Below are positions 19,483 through 28,813 of a DNA stretch of 64,000 nt, piece after piece. The stretch covers positions 187,765 to 251,764 of the forward strand of contig NZ_FWER01000001.1 of the NCBI RefSeq assembly GCF_900169785.1. The letters are read 5' to 3'. A program made the position numbers and the translations under genes. Below the pieces are notes generated by a model, which did no database searches, was not told where the DNA came from, and saw nothing but the letters and a program-made list of their open reading frames with translations. Origin of the DNA: Rhizobium sullae (GTDB lineage: Bacteria; Pseudomonadota; Alphaproteobacteria; Rhizobiales; Rhizobiaceae). Numbering within the stretch: position 1 is the stretch's first letter; every line of letters starts with the position of its first letter.

Positions 19483-20505
19483 ATGTCCATGCTCAACACC
19501 AGCGATGCCCTGCCTTTTCCGATCCTGATCGGCGATATCGGCGGAACGAATGCGCGCTTCTCCATTCTTGCGGACGCTTCGGCCGAGGCCGTCAATTTCG
19601 CGAACGTTCGCACAGCCGATTTCGAAACCATCGACGAAGCGATCCTGAAGGGCGTCTTTGCAAGGACGGAGATGCGCCCGCGCGCGGCTATTCTCGCCGT
19701 TGCCGGCCCGATCAATGGCGATGAAATTCCGCTGACCAATTGCGACTGGGTCGTCCGTCCTCATACGATGATCGAAGGTCTCGGCATCGAGGACGTGATT
19801 GTCGTCAATGACTTCGAGGCGCAGGCACTGGCGATTTCCGCGCTCGGGGACGGCGAGCGCGAGCGCATTGGTGCTGCATCCGGAGAGATCGTCGCTTCCC
19901 GCGTCGTGCTCGGACCTGGAACCGGCCTCGGCGTTGGCGGGCTCGTCCGCGCGCAAGGTTCATGGATTCCCGTGCCGGGCGAAGGCGGCCATGTCGATCT
20001 CGGACCACGCAGCAAACGAGACCTGGAGATCTTCCCATATATCGAGACGATCGAAGGCCGTGTTTCGGCGGAGCAGATCCTTTGCGGACGCGGCATCGTC
20101 AATCTCTACCGCGCGATCTGCAAGGCGGATGGCATCGAGCCCAAATATCGCGATCCGGCCGACATCACCTCTCACGCGCTTGCCGGAACCGATACGACGG
20201 CCGTGGAGACCATCTTCCTTTTTTCAACCTACCTCGGCCGTGTTGCAGGCGATATGGCGATGATCTTCATGGCCAAAGGCGGCGTCTATCTTTCCGGCGG
20301 CATCTCGCAGAAGATATTGCCGGCATTGAGGCAGCCGGAGTTCCGAGCCGCTTTCGAGGACAAGGCGCCGCACTCTCACTGGCTGAAGGCGATTCCAACC
20401 TATGTCGTGACCCACCCGCTGGCGGCTCTTGCAGGCCTTTCGTTCTACGCCCGCCGGCCGGCAAGTTTCGGTGTCTCGACCAAGGGCCGCCGCTGGCGCG
20501 GTTAA
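19483..20505 (+). CDS. glk: glucokinase
   Basis: Bacterial glucokinase (Glk, COG0837), 340 aa, ATP-dependent phosphorylation of glucose to glucose 6-phosphate. The ATP site is [18 protein letters not shown] near residue 15; glucose contacts are in [18 protein letters not shown] near 72 and [13 protein letters not shown] near 107; [15 protein letters not shown] near 143 and [12 protein letters not shown] near 164 are family blocks. [16 protein letters not shown] near 265 closes the nucleotide pocket. It follows mgsA by 14 bases. Confidence 0.95.
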   Translation: MSMLNTSDALPFPILIGDIGGTNARFSILADASAEAVNFANVRTADFETIDEAILKGVFARTEMRPRAAILAVAGPINGDEIPLTNCDWVVRPHTMIEGLGIEDVIVVNDFEAQALAISALGDGERERIGAASGEIVASRVVLGPGTGLGVGGLVRAQGSWIPVPGEGGHVDLGPRSKRDLEIFPYIETIEGRVSAEQILCGRGIVNLYRAICKADGIEPKYRDPADITSHALAGTDTTAVETIFLFSTYLGRVAGDMAMIFMAKGGVYLSGGISQKILPALRQPEFRAAFEDKAPHSHWLKAIPTYVVTHPLAALAGLSFYARRPASFGVSTKGRRWRG

Positions 20506-20600
20506 TGCCAGTCTAGCCAAAGGCGCGCCAACTCTTTATAGAGCCGCCCCAAGCGCGCGGCTGATGCCGTGCGCGTTATCCGAGACAGGAAGCACAGTTT

Positions 20601-22388
20601 TTGGATTCGTCCGCGAGCAAAAAGAGCACCGTCAGCAGCGATACCGTCACCGGCATCTTGAAGCGCATTATCGCAGAAAACGGCCGTGATCATATCGGTG
20701 GATATGCTTTTGCGATCAGCTGTCTGGTCGTTGTGGCCCTTTCGACGGCGTTCACTGCGTGGATCATGAAGGTGATCATTGACGAGGCCTTTGCCAATCG
20801 CCGTGCGGATATGGTGTGGATCATTTGTCTTTCGATCTTCATCGCATTCGTGCTGCGCGGTTTTGCGAGCTACGGCCAAGCGGTGGCGCTGTCCAGGATC
20901 GGAAACAACATCGTGGCACGCTATCAGCGGCGCCTTTATGCTCATCTCATGACCCTGTCCGTCGGCTTCTACAACCAAGCCCGTTCGGCACATATTGCGG
21001 CGCAAGTCAGCCAGAATGTCGGCGGCATCCGCGATGTCATGAACCTGACGATCACATCGACTGCGCGTGACCTTCTCACCTTCATCGCCTTGATCGGCGT
21101 GATGGTTTTTCAGGATCCGTTGCTAAGCCTTGCAGTCTTCATTCTAGCTCCGCCGCTCCTCTATGGCTTGCGATATCTGTCCAAGCGCCTACGTCAGGCG
21201 ACCAAAGAGGCGATTTATCTCAACAGCCATGTTCTGGGTGCGATGCAGGAGACGATCCAGGGGATCGCCATCGTTAAAGCCTTCACCATGGAAGGCGAAC
21301 TGGAGCGCAAGCTCAACAAGCTCGTCGCTGCGGCAGAGGGCCGCGCAAACCGCATCGCCCGCCTGTCTGAGCGGAATGCGCCGATGACGGAAACCTTCGC
21401 CGGTTTTGCCGTTGCGAGCATCCTTGCCTATGCCGCCTATCGGTCGATCTATGACAACGTGCCGCCGGGGGCGTTCTTTTCCTTCGTAACAGCACTGTTG
21501 CTCGCTTACGACCCTGCCCGCCGCCTTGCAAGACTGCAGGTTCAGCTGGAGCGAGCCGTCGTCAACGCCCGCATGATCTACGAACTGCTCGACATGGAGC
21601 CGCGTCAGCGTGATCTTCCGGATGCGAAACCGCTAAATGTCACAGATGCCCGCATCGAATTCCGCGATGTATCGTTCGCTTACGGTACAGATCCGATCCT
21701 CAACGCCGTAAAATTTGTTGCAGAAGGCGGCAAGACGACGGCGCTCGTGGGTCCATCCGGCGCCGGAAAGTCGACGGTCATCAATCTCATTCCGCGCTTC
21801 TTCGATCCGAAGAGCGGAGAGATTTTCATCGATGGCCAGGACATTGCGCACGTCACCAAACAGTCGCTTCGCCAGCAACTCGCCTATGTGTCGCAGCAGC
21901 CATATCTATTCGAAGGCACGATTCGCGAAAACATCCGCTATGGGCGTCCGGAAGCGACGGATGCCGAAGTGGAAGAGGCCGCCCGGCTTGCCTACGCCCA
22001 TGAGTTCATCCTCGCGCAACCCAACGGCTACGATACGCCTGTCGGTGAAAATGGCGTGACGCTTTCCGGCGGCCAGCGCCAGCGTCTATCGATCGCCCGG
22101 GCGCTCGTCCGCAAAGCGCCGATCCTGCTTCTTGACGAGGCTACATCGGCACTCGATACGGAATCCGAAGCGGCCGTACAAAAAGCGCTCGATGAAGCGA
22201 TGACCGGTCGCACCGTCGTCGTCATCGCCCACCGGCTCTCGACGGTCGTGCGCGCCGACAAGATCGTCGTGATGCAGCAGGGCCGTGTCGTCGAGGAAGG
22301 CAATCACGAGACGCTTGCGAAGCTCAACGACGGACTTTACGCTCGCCTCAACAATCTTCAGCGGCCTGCCGCCTCGGATTCTCTTTGA
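20601..22388 (+). CDS. ABC exporter, MsbA-like (fused membrane and ATPase domains)
   Basis: Half-size ABC exporter of 595 aa, acting as a homodimer in the inner membrane. Residues 30-320 form six membrane helices; the ATPase has Walker A VGPSGAGKSTVINL near 388, Q-loop SQQPYLFEGT, signature [16 protein letters not shown] near 490, Walker B ILLLDEATSALDTES and the switch His in VVIAHRLSTV. The start is a TTG at 20601 with AGGAAG upstream. MsbA of E. coli flips lipid A; rhizobia have several homologues, so the substrate is not certain. It is 95 bases after glk and 18 before dapB. Confidence 0.9.
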   Translation: MDSSASKKSTVSSDTVTGILKRIIAENGRDHIGGYAFAISCLVVVALSTAFTAWIMKVIIDEAFANRRADMVWIICLSIFIAFVLRGFASYGQAVALSRIGNNIVARYQRRLYAHLMTLSVGFYNQARSAHIAAQVSQNVGGIRDVMNLTITSTARDLLTFIALIGVMVFQDPLLSLAVFILAPPLLYGLRYLSKRLRQATKEAIYLNSHVLGAMQETIQGIAIVKAFTMEGELERKLNKLVAAAEGRANRIARLSERNAPMTETFAGFAVASILAYAAYRSIYDNVPPGAFFSFVTALLLAYDPARRLARLQVQLERAVVNARMIYELLDMEPRQRDLPDAKPLNVTDARIEFRDVSFAYGTDPILNAVKFVAEGGKTTALVGPSGAGKSTVINLIPRFFDPKSGEIFIDGQDIAHVTKQSLRQQLAYVSQQPYLFEGTIRENIRYGRPEATDAEVEEAARLAYAHEFILAQPNGYDTPVGENGVTLSGGQRQRLSIARALVRKAPILLLDEATSALDTESEAAVQKALDEAMTGRTVVVIAHRLSTVVRADKIVVMQQGRVVEEGNHETLAKLNDGLYARLNNLQRPAASDSL

Positions 22389-22406
22389 TACGGATTGTGA
22401 GCTGAC

Positions 22407-23231
22407 ATGAGCGACGCTGCAATGAAGCTGGTGGTGGTTGGGGCAGCAGGCCGCATGGGACAGACGCTGATCCGACTTATTCATTCCATGGAGGGTGTCA
22501 CGCTGCATGCGGCCGTCGCCCGGCCCGGCTCGCCGTTCGTCGGCAAGGATGCAGGCGAAATCGCAGGCCTTGGACCAAATGGCGTCACCATTGGGGACGA
22601 CCCCCTCGCGGCCTTTCTTCACGCCGACGGTGTCCTGGACTTTACAACGCCCGGGACGACAAATGAGTTTGCAGCACTCGCCGCTCAGGCGCGCATCGTC
22701 CATGTCATCGGCACCACTGGGTGTTCGGATGCGGATAATGCCAAGATTGCAGCAGCATCGCGTCATGCGCGTATCGTAAAGTCCGGCAATATGAGCCTTG
22801 GCGTGAACCTTCTCAGCGTTTTCGTTGAGCAGGCCGCACGAGCGCTCGATGCTGCCGATTGGGATATCGAAATCCTCGAAATGCACCACAAACGCAAGGT
22901 TGATGCGCCTTCGGGCACCGCTCTGCTTCTGGGGGAAGCTGCTGCCAAAGGCCGCAACATCGACCTGTCATCGCAATCTGTCCGCGTCCGCGACGGCCAT
23001 ACCGGGGCGCGCGAAACGGGTACAATCGGCTTTGCGACGCTGCGCGGCGGTTCGGTGATCGGTGAGCATTCCGTGCTCTTCGCCGGCGAAGGCGAGATCG
23101 TGTCGATGTCGCACAGCGCCGCTGATCGCTCGATCTTCGCCCGTGGCGCCATCAAGGCGGCGCTTTGGGCCCGCGACAAGAAGCCCGGCTTTTATTCCAT
23201 GCTCGACGTGCTCGGGCTCTCCTCACATTGA
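22407..23231 (+). CDS. dapB: 4-hydroxy-tetrahydrodipicolinate reductase
   Basis: DapB, 274 aa, NAD(P)H-dependent reductase in lysine and diaminopimelate synthesis. N-terminal nucleotide motif [16 protein letters not shown] near residue 9; [11 protein letters not shown] near 80; GTTGCSD near 104; the catalytic block [20 protein letters not shown] near 155 with His-His and Lys; [18 protein letters not shown] near 215. It follows the ABC exporter by 18 bases and precedes gpmA by 22. Confidence 0.96.
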   Translation: MSDAAMKLVVVGAAGRMGQTLIRLIHSMEGVTLHAAVARPGSPFVGKDAGEIAGLGPNGVTIGDDPLAAFLHADGVLDFTTPGTTNEFAALAAQARIVHVIGTTGCSDADNAKIAAASRHARIVKSGNMSLGVNLLSVFVEQAARALDAADWDIEILEMHHKRKVDAPSGTALLLGEAAAKGRNIDLSSQSVRVRDGHTGARETGTIGFATLRGGSVIGEHSVLFAGEGEIVSMSHSAADRSIFARGAIKAALWARDKKPGFYSMLDVLGLSSH

Positions 23232-23253
23232 TCTCATTACGGAGGCATATTTC

Positions 23254-23889
23254 ATGAGCGGCACCCTCGTCCTCGTTCGCCACGGCCAGAGCGAATGGAA
23301 CCTGAAAAATCTCTTCACCGGCTGGAAGGATCCAGATCTCACGGAACTCGGCATCGAAGAAGCCAAGACGGGCGGTCAGGCGCTTGCCGACTACGGTATA
23401 AAATTCGATGTCGCCTTTACGTCTGCGCTCGTACGCGCGCAACACACGCTAACGCTCATTCTCGACAAAATCGGCCAGCCGGACCTCAAGACGATCCAAG
23501 ATCAGGCTCTGAACGAGCGCGATTACGGCGACCTCTCTGGCCTCAACAAGGACGATGCCCGCGCCAAATGGGGCGAGGAGCAGGTTCACATTTGGCGGCG
23601 TTCCTACGACGTCCCGCCTCCTAGCGGTGAAAGCCTGCGCGACACCGGCGCGCGCGTCTGGCCTTACTATCTCACCGAGATTCTGCCGCGCGTGCTGCGC
23701 GGTGAAAAAGTGCTCGTCGCTGCCCATGGTAACTCGCTGCGTTCGCTGGTCATGGTGCTTGACCGCCTGACCAAGGAGCAAATCCTGGCGCTCAACCTCG
23801 CAACCGGCGTTCCGATGGTCTACAAGCTCGATGCCGACTCCACCGTCGCTTCCAAGGAAGTGCTCGGCGATATGTCCGGCGCGCATTAA
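23254..23889 (+). CDS. gpmA: 2,3-bisphosphoglycerate-dependent phosphoglycerate mutase
   Basis: Phosphoglycerate mutase, 211 aa, interconverting 3- and 2-phosphoglycerate in glycolysis. It begins [20 protein letters not shown] with the phospho-accepting His in [22 protein letters not shown] near residue 82 and the second His in [15 protein letters not shown] near 150 complete the active site. It is the shorter form lacking part of the enterobacterial C-terminal region, as usual in Rhizobiales. GGAGG precedes the ATG at 23254. A strong terminator follows. Confidence 0.95.
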   Translation: MSGTLVLVRHGQSEWNLKNLFTGWKDPDLTELGIEEAKTGGQALADYGIKFDVAFTSALVRAQHTLTLILDKIGQPDLKTIQDQALNERDYGDLSGLNKDDARAKWGEEQVHIWRRSYDVPPPSGESLRDTGARVWPYYLTEILPRVLRGEKVLVAAHGNSLRSLVMVLDRLTKEQILALNLATGVPMVYKLDADSTVASKEVLGDMSGAH

Positions 23890-23910
23890 GCCTTCGCGAT
23901 CTCCGCTCAG

Positions 23911-23937
23911 AAGCCGGGCTCGCTGCCCGGCTTTTTC
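23911..23937 (+). terminator. Rho-independent terminator of the dapB-gpmA unit
   Basis: Perfect 9-bp stem AAGCCGGGC / GCCCGGCTT with loop TCGCT, followed by a T run on the plus strand. It lies 22 bases after gpmA and ends against the convergent phnF. Confidence 0.93.
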
Positions 23938-24667
23938 AATTCTCTATCGTGAACTGCACCCTGTCGGCTGCAAAGCGGCTGATCGAGTATTGCACCGGCA
24001 CGCCCTCAATATCCGTATTCATTGCCTTGGTGATGAGCAGGATGGCACCCGGCGTCAATTCCAGGGTTGTGATGTCGCGTGAATCGGCATGAGCGGCCGT
24101 AATCTCTGTCGTTGCGCGGACGTAATCCGGCAGGCCCAGTTCGGCGAAGGCCTTGGTGATCGATTCCGTCTTGCGATAAGCTTCGTCGATGCCGGCAAAC
24201 CGGTCCGCCGGAAACCATGTCGTCGCGCAAGACACCGGCCGTTTGTCGGCCATACGCAATGTCTCGAGGCGGATCACCGCAGCCCCGGGTCTAAGTCTCA
24301 GCCAGCGTGCAACTTCCGCATCGGCTCTCTCCTCGGTATGGTCGAGCAATAGCCCGCGCATCTCGCGCGCTTGGGCACCGATACCGGCGGTGAAGCGCGT
24401 GCGACGTGTGATCGGAAAATTCAGCCGTTCCTTCCGCTCGATCAGGGTACCGCGGCCCTGCACCGCGCGCACGATGCCTTCCTGAGCCAGGGCGGCAAGC
24501 GCGCTTCTGACCGTATGACGATTGACGCCGAATTGCAGCGCCAGAACCGTTTCCGGCGGCACCATGCCGGTCTCGTCATAGGCCCCGGTATTGATTGCGT
24601 CGCGAATACGGTCCGCGATTTGGCGCCAGAGCGCCACGCCCGTCTGTCGTTGCACTTGTTCTGCCAT
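23936..24667 (-). CDS. phnF: phosphonate operon repressor, GntR/HutC family
   Basis: PhnF, 243 aa. N-terminal winged helix of the GntR type (residues about 10-75: LWRQIADRIRDAINTG, FGVNRHTVRSALAALAQEGI, RAVQGRGTLI) and a C-terminal UTRA effector domain (about 90-235, with VIRLETLRMADKRPVSCATT and VPVQYSISRFAADRV). The ATG at 24667 follows AAGGGG; the frame extends six codons more without one. It is divergent from phnG and about 65 bp from an inverted repeat likely to be its operator. It probably represses the C-P lyase operon until a phosphonate-derived ligand binds. Confidence 0.93.
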   Translation of the reverse strand: MAEQVQRQTGVALWRQIADRIRDAINTGAYDETGMVPPETVLALQFGVNRHTVRSALAALAQEGIVRAVQGRGTLIERKERLNFPITRRTRFTAGIGAQAREMRGLLLDHTEERADAEVARWLRLRPGAAVIRLETLRMADKRPVSCATTWFPADRFAGIDEAYRKTESITKAFAELGLPDYVRATTEITAAHADSRDITTLELTPGAILLITKAMNTDIEGVPVQYSISRFAADRVQFTIEN

Positions 24668-24679
24668 CTTACCCCTTGA

Positions 24680-24697
24680 TGTCACACGCTTGTCACG
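24680..24697 (+). promoter_or_regulatory. PHO box upstream of phnG
   Basis: Two 7-bp direct repeats TGTCACA and TGTCACG separated by four bases, the 11-bp period of PhoB half-sites. A -10-like TAATCA follows near 24713. Placement agrees with PhoB activation of phnG rightward; it also abuts the phnF start codon, so phnF expression may be affected as well. Confidence 0.8.
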
Positions 24698-24731
24698 TCG
24701 GCGATTTAAGCGTAATCATATCTTGTATAGT

Positions 24732-24749
24732 TGTCTATATCAATAGACA
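24732..24749. promoter_or_regulatory. probable PhnF operator
   Basis: Perfect inverted repeat TGTCTAT-ATCA-ATAGACA. The half-sites GTCTA/TAGAC resemble operators of GntR/HutC-family regulators. It lies just downstream of the expected phnG transcription start, where binding would block transcription. Assignment to PhnF is by position and half-site type. Confidence 0.78.
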
Positions 24750-24764
24750 TTTAGGGATGTGGTG

Positions 24765-25232
24765 ATGACCTTAGCGGAGAACAATGCGGCGGCGAACGGC
24801 GAGCGCAAGCGCGCTGCCGGCCTGCTCGCGCGGGCTGAACGACACGAGCTTGTCGAGGTTTTTGAAGCTCTCGCAGAAAAGCCGGTGGTTCAGCCTGTGC
24901 GCGGGCCGGAAACCGGCCTCGTGATGGTGCGTGGCCGCATCGGCGGCGGCGGCGCGCCCTTCAATCTCGGCGAAGTCACTGTCACGCGCGCAACGATACG
25001 GCTTGGTTCGGGTGCCGTTGGTCATGCGCAGGCGCTCGGCACAGACCGCGAAAAGGTAAGGCTTGCCGCGATTTTCGACGCGCTTTGGCAGGACGACGCG
25101 ACGAAGGGCTTCATCGAGGAGAGACTGCTTTTGCCGATCGCGGCGCGAATTGCTGAGACCGATCGCCGCAAGGCAGACGAAACGGCGGCGACGCGGGTTG
25201 ATTTCTTCACCATGGTGCGCGGAGACGACTGA
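24765..25232 (+). CDS. phnG: C-P lyase core subunit PhnG
   Basis: PhnG, 155 aa, subunit of the PhnGHIJ core complex that activates alkylphosphonates by coupling them to ribose with PhnI. Typical blocks: RKRAAGLLARAERHELVEVF near residue 10, PVRGPETGLVMVRGRIGGGG near 43 and TVTRATIRLGSGAVGHAQALG near 68. The ATG at 24765 is favoured over the GTG codons just before it. It overlaps phnH by one base. Confidence 0.95.
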   Translation: MTLAENNAAANGERKRAAGLLARAERHELVEVFEALAEKPVVQPVRGPETGLVMVRGRIGGGGAPFNLGEVTVTRATIRLGSGAVGHAQALGTDREKVRLAAIFDALWQDDATKGFIEERLLLPIAARIAETDRRKADETAATRVDFFTMVRGDD

Positions 25233-25840
25233 TGAGCCTCAAGATCGAAGCCCTGGCCGGTGGCTTTACCGAACCCGTCTTCCAGTCCCAAAGCGTCTTC
25301 AAGACTATGATGGATAGTATGGCGCGGCCCGGAACAATCCAGACCATTGCACCCGAAGTCGCGCCACCTGCGCCGCTTGGTATTGCCGCAGCCGCGATTG
25401 CGCTGACGCTATGCGACCACGATACGCCGGTCTGGCTGTCTTCCGGGCTCGCGAAATCAGCAATGCCCGATTGGCTCGGCTTTCACACCAGCGCGCCCGT
25501 GGTTCCGGAAAGGGCTGAAGCCCGCTTTGCCTTTATTGAGCACGGCGTGACGCTTTCCTCGTTAGGACTCTTTGCCTTAGGTACGCAGGAATATCCCGAT
25601 CGCTCGACAACGTTGATCATCGAACTTGCAGGACTCGAAGGCGGCGGCCGGCTGGCGCTAACGGGCCCCGGCATTCAGAGCGTGACCGAGATTAGGCCCG
25701 TCGGCCTGCCGGAGACCTTCCTGCGGCTCTGGGCGGAAAACCGCGCCCTCTTTCCACGCGGCATCGACCTCGTGCTGACAGCAGGCAGCCGTTTCCTCTG
25801 CCTGCCGCGAACCACCAAGATCATCGCAACGGAGATGTGA
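25232..25840 (+). CDS. phnH: C-P lyase core subunit PhnH
   Basis: PhnH, 202 aa, required for C-P lyase activity. Family blocks: GFTEPVFQSQSVFKTMMDSM near residue 10 with MARPGTI after it, LTLCDHDTPVWL near 58, and GTQEYPDRSTTLIIEL near 118. Start overlaps phnG stop (TGATG) and its stop is 3 bases before phnI, so the three are translated together. Confidence 0.95.
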   Translation: MSLKIEALAGGFTEPVFQSQSVFKTMMDSMARPGTIQTIAPEVAPPAPLGIAAAAIALTLCDHDTPVWLSSGLAKSAMPDWLGFHTSAPVVPERAEARFAFIEHGVTLSSLGLFALGTQEYPDRSTTLIIELAGLEGGGRLALTGPGIQSVTEIRPVGLPETFLRLWAENRALFPRGIDLVLTAGSRFLCLPRTTKIIATEM

Positions 25841-25843
25841 GCC

Positions 25844-26950
25844 ATGTATGTTGCCGTCAAAGGAGGCGAGGCCGCCATTGAGAATGCCCACCGCCTGCTT
25901 GCCGATCGCCGCCGTGGCGACCGTTCGCTCCCTGCGATCGGTATAAACCAGATCGTCGCGCAGCTTGCCCTTGCAGTCGACCGCATCATGGCCGAGGCCT
26001 CGCTCTACGACCGCACGCTCGCCGCACTTGCCGTCCGCCAGTCGCGTGGCGACATGATCGAGGCGATTTTCCTGCTGCGTGCCTATCGCACGACGCTGCC
26101 ACGCTTCGGATACTCGAAACCGCTCGATACCGCGGCGATGAAGATCGAGCGCCGCGTTTCCGCCACCTACAAGGATCTGCCTGGCGGCCAGCTTCTCGGT
26201 CCCACCTTCGACTACACGCACCGACTGCTCGATCCTGCGTTGCTTTCCGACGAGGCCGTTGAAGAGCCAGCGCAACGTCCTGCCGAAACCGGCCGCGTCA
26301 TGCGCGTGTCGGAAATCCTTGGCCAGGAGGGACTGATTGAGGCCGACGGCGATATGCCGGAGGATCACGAGATCGGCGACCTTACCCGCGAACCGATGGA
26401 ATTTCCGATGAGCCGCGACCTTCGCCTGCAGGCGCTTGCGCGCGGGGACGAGGGCTTCCTTCTGGCGCTCGGCTATTCCACGCAGCGAGGCTATGGCCGC
26501 AACCATCCCTTCACGGGGGAAATCCGTATCGGTGACGTCGAGGTGGAATTCGACGTTCCGGAACTCGGTTTTGCCGTATCGCTCGGGACAATCCAGGTGA
26601 CGGAATGCCAGATGGTCAACCAGTTCAAGGGCTCAGCCAAAGCGCCGCCGCAGTTCACGCGCGGTTACGGCCTCGTCTTCGGCCAGAGCGAACGGAAAGC
26701 GATGTCGATGTCGCTGGTCGATCGGGCGCTGCGCGCCGAGGAGTTCGGGGAAGACATCACAGCACCGGCACAGGACGAGGAATTTGTCATTTCTCATTCC
26801 GACAATGTCCAGGCCACTGGCTTCGTCGAGCATCTGAAATTGCCGCATTACGTGGATTTCCAGGCCGAACTGGACCTTGTCCGGCGCATGCGCCGCGACT
26901 TCGAGACTGCTCGAAACGGCGGCAGGGACTTGCAGGAGGCGGCAGAATGA
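25844..26950 (+). CDS. phnI: C-P lyase core subunit PhnI
   Basis: PhnI, 368 aa, nucleosidase/transferase subunit that with PhnG, PhnH and PhnL forms ribose 1-phosphonate triphosphate from ATP and phosphonate. It begins MYVAVKGGEAAIENAHRLLA; later MAEASLYDRTLAALAVRQSRG near residue 45, GRNHPFTGEIRIGDVEVE near 215 and the C-terminal SHSDNVQATGFVEHLKLPHY near 315. Its stop codon overlaps the ATG of a 68-codon ORF. Confidence 0.96.
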   Translation: MYVAVKGGEAAIENAHRLLADRRRGDRSLPAIGINQIVAQLALAVDRIMAEASLYDRTLAALAVRQSRGDMIEAIFLLRAYRTTLPRFGYSKPLDTAAMKIERRVSATYKDLPGGQLLGPTFDYTHRLLDPALLSDEAVEEPAQRPAETGRVMRVSEILGQEGLIEADGDMPEDHEIGDLTREPMEFPMSRDLRLQALARGDEGFLLALGYSTQRGYGRNHPFTGEIRIGDVEVEFDVPELGFAVSLGTIQVTECQMVNQFKGSAKAPPQFTRGYGLVFGQSERKAMSMSLVDRALRAEEFGEDITAPAQDEEFVISHSDNVQATGFVEHLKLPHYVDFQAELDLVRRMRRDFETARNGGRDLQEAAE

Positions 26951-27153
26951 TGCGCGCCGCCAAAAGGCTTTCAGTCGCCGCCATCCCCGCTATCGCCGTC
27001 GTCCAAGTCGAAGCTGCTGTCCTTTCCGGAACCGAAGATCTGACGGTGGAGAAACGCAAGCGCAATGGCTGCCAAGAGCACGGCAGTCGAGAGCATTTCA
27101 GCGTCGAATTCCAAGCCGTTCCCTCGGTTTTGCTTGAAGGTGACCGCAAATGA
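26947..27153 (+). CDS. small ORF coupled between phnI and phnJ, unknown
   Basis: Reading frame of 68 codons whose ATG overlaps the phnI stop (ATGA) and whose stop overlaps the phnJ ATG (ATGA). Standard phn operons have phnI directly followed by phnJ. The product is basic at the N-terminus (MMRAAKRLSVAAIPAIAVVQ) with a short hydrophobic stretch and then a hydrophilic region with one Cys. No similarity recognised. The precise overlaps at both ends argue that it is translated, if only to couple PhnI and PhnJ synthesis. Confidence 0.55.
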   Translation: MMRAAKRLSVAAIPAIAVVQVEAAVLSGTEDLTVEKRKRNGCQEHGSREHFSVEFQAVPSVLLEGDRK

Positions 27154-28028
27154 CGGAGCTAGCCACCTACAACTTCGCGTATCTCGACGAGCAGACGAAG
27201 CGGATGATTCGCCGCGCGATCCTGAAGGCGATCGCGATTCCCGGGTACCAGGTGCCTTTCGCCTCCCGCGAAATGCCCATGCCCTACGGCTGGGGCACGG
27301 GCGGGGTGCAGGTAACCGCCTCGATCATCGGGCCGGACGATGTACTGAAGGTCATCGACCAGGGTGCCGACGACACCACGAATGCAGTTTCCATCCGTGC
27401 TTTCTTCCAGAGGGTTGCAAACGTCGCGGTGACCACCCACACCAAAGATGCAACGGTCATCCAAACGCGTCATCGCATTCCGGAAGAAAAGCTCGGAGCC
27501 AACCAGGTGCTCGTCTACCAGGTTCCGATCCCGGAGCCACTCCGCTTCCTCGAGCCGCGCGAAACCGAAACGCGCAAGATGCATGCGCTGGAAGAATACG
27601 GCCTGATGCATGTGAAGCTTTACGAGGACATCGCGCACAACGGCCGCATCTCCAAGACCTACGCCTATCCGGTGAAGGTCGCCGGCCGCTACGTCATGGA
27701 CCCGTCGCCGACGCCGAAATTCGACAATCCGAAAATGCATATGTCCGACGCGCTACAGCTCTTCGGCGCTGGCCGCGAGAAACGCATCTACGCGGTTCCG
27801 CCCTATACCGAGGTCGTCAGCCTCGATTTCGAAGACTATCCGTTCGAGATTCAGCGCTTCGGCAAACCCTGCGCACTTTGTGGCGCAGAGGAGGTCTATC
27901 TCGACGAGGTAATTCTCGACGACAAGGGCGGACGCATGTTCGTCTGCTCCGATACCGACCATTGCGAAGACCGCCGCGAGCAGGGACATGCCGGCGAGAT
28001 GCTTGCGCCGAAGGAGGCTGCGGAATGA
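27150..28028 (+). CDS. phnJ: alpha-D-ribose 1-methylphosphonate 5-phosphate C-P lyase
   Basis: PhnJ, 292 aa, the radical-SAM enzyme that breaks the C-P bond. The four cysteines of the family fall at residues 241, 244 (CALC), 266 and 272 (MFVCSDTDHC), the same numbers as in E. coli PhnJ, and hold the iron-sulfur cluster and radical site. N-terminal block YNFAYLDEQTKRMIRRAILK and GYQVPFASREMPMPYGWGTGG near residue 34 are typical. It starts on the stop of the small ORF and ends on the start of phnK. Confidence 0.97.
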   Translation: MTELATYNFAYLDEQTKRMIRRAILKAIAIPGYQVPFASREMPMPYGWGTGGVQVTASIIGPDDVLKVIDQGADDTTNAVSIRAFFQRVANVAVTTHTKDATVIQTRHRIPEEKLGANQVLVYQVPIPEPLRFLEPRETETRKMHALEEYGLMHVKLYEDIAHNGRISKTYAYPVKVAGRYVMDPSPTPKFDNPKMHMSDALQLFGAGREKRIYAVPPYTEVVSLDFEDYPFEIQRFGKPCALCGAEEVYLDEVILDDKGGRMFVCSDTDHCEDRREQGHAGEMLAPKEAAE

Positions 28029-28801
28029 GCGACACACCTCTTCTCAAAGTCAACGACGTTTCGAAATTCTACGGAAATCGTGTCGGCTGCCGCAATGTCT
28101 CCTTCGAGCTCTGGCCGGGCGAGGTGCTGGCCGTCGTCGGCGAGTCCGGTTCCGGAAAGACGACGCTACTTAACTGTATCTCGACGCGCTTGATGCCGAC
28201 GACCGGTAGCGTCGAATATCACATGCGCGATGGAAGCTATCGCGATCTCTACCGCATGAACGAGGCGGAGCGCCGCTTCCTGATGCGCACTGATTGGGGA
28301 TTCGTGCACCAGAATCCGGCCGACGGCTTGCGCATGACGGTGTCGGCCGGCGCCAATGTCGGCGAACGGCTGATGGCGATCGGCGACCGGCACTATGGCA
28401 AAATCCGCTCCACCGCCATCGACTGGCTGGAGCGTGTTGAAATCGACGCCGGCCGCATCGATGATCAGCCTCGCGCTTTCTCGGGCGGCATGCGCCAGCG
28501 TCTGCAGATTGCCCGCAATCTCGTCACCAGCCCGCGGCTCGTCTTCATGGATGAGCCAACCGGCGGTCTCGACGTCTCGGTTCAGGCGCGCCTCCTCGAT
28601 CTGGTTCGCGGTCTCGTCAACGATCTCGGCCTCTCGGCCATCATCGTCACCCACGATCTCGCCGTCGCGCGCCTGCTCTCGCATCGTATGATGGTGATGA
28701 AGGACGGCTATGTTATCGAACATGGCCTCACAGACCGGGTGCTCGACGACCCGCGCGAGCCCTACACACAATTGCTCGTCTCATCGATCCTGCAGGTCTG
28801 A
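28025..28801 (+). CDS. phnK: C-P lyase complex ATP-binding subunit PhnK
   Basis: ABC-type ATPase, 258 aa, that binds PhnJ in the C-P lyase complex. Walker [15 protein letters not shown] near residue 38, signature FSGGMRQRLQIARNL near 156, Walker B LVFMDEPTGGLDVS near 177 and switch His in IIVTHDLAVARLL. It starts within the phnJ stop (ATGA). The reading frame is open far upstream through phnJ, which is a shadow. Confidence 0.95.
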   Translation: MSDTPLLKVNDVSKFYGNRVGCRNVSFELWPGEVLAVVGESGSGKTTLLNCISTRLMPTTGSVEYHMRDGSYRDLYRMNEAERRFLMRTDWGFVHQNPADGLRMTVSAGANVGERLMAIGDRHYGKIRSTAIDWLERVEIDAGRIDDQPRAFSGGMRQRLQIARNLVTSPRLVFMDEPTGGLDVSVQARLLDLVRGLVNDLGLSAIIVTHDLAVARLLSHRMMVMKDGYVIEHGLTDRVLDDPREPYTQLLVSSILQV

Positions 28802-28813
28802 AAGGCAACAACC

